Shown: positions 62,194 through 64,000 of the stretch, one piece after another
Layout of the letters: every line of letters begins with the position of its first letter
Numbering within the stretch: position 1 is the stretch's first letter
NCBI GenBank assembly: GCA_022825855.1
Contig: JAJDWB010000019.1
Coordinates: 372,001-436,000, forward strand
Direction of reading: 5' to 3'
DNA from: Dehalococcoidia bacterium
Lineage (GTDB): Bacteria > Chloroflexota > Dehalococcoidia > Bin125
DNA length: 64,000 nucleotides
Program-made: the position numbers and the translations under genes
Notes under the pieces: model-generated
What the model was told of the DNA's origin: nothing
The model's database searches: none
The model's input: the letters and a program-made list of their open reading frames with translations, nothing else

Positions 62194-63431
62194 TCGGAGA
62201 ACTCCTCGGCGATGACCGCGAAGGCCTCGTCGGAGGCCTCGATCGTGTGGGCGATGTCCTCGTCGCTGATGGCGGTGGAGAGAAATCCGTTGTGCACGGG
62301 GTGCAGATAGACGCCGCGCTCGGCGAGTTCCGCGGAGAAGCGGTAGGCGCGGGGCACGTCGCGGGTGCTGAAGTCGTCGCCGTCGAAGAGCATCAGCGGG
62401 ATCGTCACCGGTCCGGTCTGGCGGATGCCGACGCCGTGGGCGTCGGCGGCCTGCTGCCAACCGGCGCGCAGGGCGTTGCCGATGCCTTCCAGCCTTGCGA
62501 TGCCGTCGGTTTCCTGCATCGTCGTGATCGTGGTCTGGGCGGCGGCCATGGGCGCGCTCGTGAACCAGTAGGAGCCGGTGGCGAAGGTCGCGGCGACCGC
62601 CTCGGAGAGGTGATCGCGTCCCAACAGCGCCGAAATCGGGTGGCCGTTGCCGATCGCCTTGCAGTAGATGCTCAGGTCGGGATCGACGCCGAGCGGGGCC
62701 CAACTGCCGGCCATGTCGATGCGGAAGCCGCCGCGCACGTCGTCGAGGATCAGCACGATCCCGTTCGCGTCGCAGAGGTCGCGGACGCCCTGGGCGAACT
62801 CAACCGTGGGCAGCTCCTGGTCGTAGCCGACATCGTGGCGGAAGGCGGAGACGATCACGGCGGCGGCGTCGCCCTCGGCGGCGTCGAGCGCGGCGCGGAC
62901 CGAGGCGAGGTCGTTGAAGGTGTACTCGACGGTGCCGTCGGCCGAATCCTCGGGACCGCCCGCCATCCAGGTCGGCGATGCACCGTGATATGCGCCGCGG
63001 GCGCGCAGGATTGCGTTCCGGCCGGTCGCGGTGCGCGCGACGGAGGCGGCGTAGACGGTGGCGTCGGTGCCGTTCTTGGCGAACCAGGCCCAGTCCGCCC
63101 AGGGGGTGATGTCGACGAGCAGCTCGGCCAGCTCGACCATCTTCTCGGAGGGCCCGTTCATGCAGTCGCCGGCGTCCTGGACCTCGGCGACCGCGCGGTC
63201 GACGCCGGGATGGCGGTAGCCGAGCAGGATCGGACCGTATGAGCACATCAAGTCGATGTAATCGTTGCCGTCGACATCCCACAGGTGAGACCCCTCCCCG
63301 CGAGCAAAGAACTGCGGGAAGTTGGGGGGCAGGTGCACGGCGTCCTGGTGTCCGTACATGCCGTTGGGAATGACGGCGCGGGCCCGCTCGCGCAGGGCCA
63401 TGTCGTTCTCACGCGGGAGCTCAGTGGTCAT
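62190..63431 (-). CDS. Class-III aminotransferase, glutamate-1-semialdehyde aminomutase-like
   Basis: A 413-residue PLP-dependent enzyme similar in layout to HemL. It shows LWDVDGNDYIDLMCSYGPILLGY, WAWFAKNGTDATVYAASVAR and LILDDVRGGFRID. The PLP lysine lies in SIYCKAIGNGHPISAL. Although HemL-like, it may act on another amino acid, because the usual HemL active-site context is altered. ATG at 63431 is chosen over an in-frame TTG upstream. The stop overlaps that of the MFS gene. Confidence 0.85.
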   Translation of the reverse strand: MTTELPRENDMALRERARAVIPNGMYGHQDAVHLPPNFPQFFARGEGSHLWDVDGNDYIDLMCSYGPILLGYRHPGVDRAVAEVQDAGDCMNGPSEKMVELAELLVDITPWADWAWFAKNGTDATVYAASVARTATGRNAILRARGAYHGASPTWMAGGPEDSADGTVEYTFNDLASVRAALDAAEGDAAAVIVSAFRHDVGYDQELPTVEFAQGVRDLCDANGIVLILDDVRGGFRIDMAGSWAPLGVDPDLSIYCKAIGNGHPISALLGRDHLSEAVAATFATGSYWFTSAPMAAAQTTITTMQETDGIARLEGIGNALRAGWQQAADAHGVGIRQTGPVTIPLMLFDGDDFSTRDVPRAYRFSAELAERGVYLHPVHNGFLSTAISDEDIAHTIEASDEAFAVIAEEFSD

Positions 63432-63897
63432 CGGGGAATCCAATCGAGGGGACGCTGGTGTTGCGGCGCAGTCTAGGCGCGAGACTCCAGGGCCCGTTCA
63501 GCACTGGCTCGTCTCTCGATTCGCTGCTGGCAACCGAGCGGCGATCACACCGGCAGGGGCCAAATTTCCGTGCGCTGCGGCGAAAAAGAACAAATTTCGT
63601 GCTGTCGGCGGGCGATTCTTGCTGCACGATGTCAGATTTGGTCAGATTCGGTCAGATTTTGTCTGACTGAGGTCAGATCCGGGTGAGCTATGTCGGCCCA
63701 GGTCGGGTGATGCTGAGTGATGTTGGGTGGGTTGTTGTGGTTCATGAGGCGCTCCCTGTTCGCTCTCGCCGGTCGGGTCTAGCGATTGTATCCGAACGGA
63801 CATTCGTATGGACGACTGCGGTGTATCGAAGGCAACGGCGGCAGCCTGGGGAGGGCATCCGGGTTCAGCAGGCGTGAACAGGCCCTAGCCTGCATCC
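63432..63897. other. Gene-free region with repeats
   Basis: This 466-base gap between divergent genes holds no ORF that looks real. It contains the GTCAGATT array at 63631-63680 and lower-GC sequence than the flanks (e.g. around 63580-63660). Regulatory elements for both flanking genes must lie here. Confidence 0.6.
63631..63680 (+). promoter_or_regulatory. Helically phased GTCAGATT repeat array
   Basis: GTCAGATT starts at 63631, 63641 and 63651, exactly 10 bases apart, and GTCAGATC starts at 63672, 21 bases on. The inverted copy TCTGAC at 63662-63667 makes GTCAGATTTTGTCTGAC an imperfect palindrome. All direct copies lie on about the same face of the helix, as expected for a cooperative operator. 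Confidence 0.6.
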
Positions 63898-64000
63898 ATG
63901 TCCGACCTGTCTGATTCGGCCGACCGGGCCGACCCGGTGCACCCGTTTGCGGCATACGAGGAGCACTCGCTGGTGCGCGCGGCGCGGGAGCTGCAACCGG
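63898..64000 (+). CDS. Start of an unknown gene, cut by window end
   Basis: ATG at 63898 opens a frame with no stop through base 64000: 34 codons that begin MSDLSDSADRADP and continue HPFAAYEEHSLVRAARELQP. G/C-ending codons match the genome style. Too short to assign. Confidence 0.6.
   Translation, partial: MSDLSDSADRADPVHPFAAYEEHSLVRAARELQP

Noticed and set aside
63322-63877. Three small plus-strand frames upstream of the last gene
   Set aside because: They overlap an aminotransferase start or lie in repeat sequence, lack ribosome-binding sites, and show no domain-like content.

Overview
This 64 kb window is GC-rich bacterial chromosomal DNA, densely packed with genes that often overlap by 1-4 bases. 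The gene mix suggests a free-living or host-associated member of the Chloroflexota (Dehalococcoidia/SAR202-like). That mix includes a SdhE-type succinate dehydrogenase, solute-binding lipoproteins with Gln/Ala-rich linkers, a luciferase-like monooxygenase, an amidohydrolase-2 protein, and orphan periplasmic binding proteins. This placement is an inference from gene content; no rRNA gene is present to confirm it.

Layout. 1-9.4 kb (minus strand): a DNA methyltransferase cut by the window edge, a 3Fe-4S ferredoxin, a luciferase-like monooxygenase coupled to a metallo-beta-lactamase-fold hydrolase, a small retropepsin-like protease, then tyrS, ribF, scpA and leuS. 9.5-15.4 kb (plus): purE, def, a CCA/poly(A) polymerase, yajC, secD and secF. 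15.4-24.7 kb: selB (minus), a quinone oxidoreductase, a helix-turn-helix gene inside an island of GC-rich hairpin repeats, hemW, aspS and a peptide-binding lipoprotein. 24.7-35.2 kb (plus): two peptide permeases, the tig-clpP-clpX proteostasis cluster, tlyA, nadK, recN (with a probable SOS box), an acetyltransferase and a Nudix hydrolase. 35.3-39.1 kb: sdhA, sdhB and a CCG-domain SdhE-like subunit.

39.3-64 kb is more accessory. A second peptide-transport operon (minus) carries a tiny secreted cysteine-rich protein between the binding protein and the permeases. Then come a YbaK deacylase, a PanE-like reductase, the first of three paralogous orphan binding-protein genes, a penicillin acylase, an EctB-like transaminase and a copper amine oxidase. 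These are followed by an HNH nuclease with two unknown genes, two more of the orphan binding-protein paralogs, a thiolase, an amidohydrolase, a 14-TM-type MFS exporter and a second class-III aminotransferase. The window ends in a repeat-bearing intergenic region and the first codons of another gene.

No CRISPR array, rRNA, tRNA or insertion sequence was recognised. The most interesting unexplained signals are the cysteine-rich secreted protein in the transport operon, the three-member family with a shared N-terminal domain, LysM-like inserts in SecD and in a peptide permease, a near-consensus LexA box at recN, and a helically phased GTCAGATT array near 63.65 kb.
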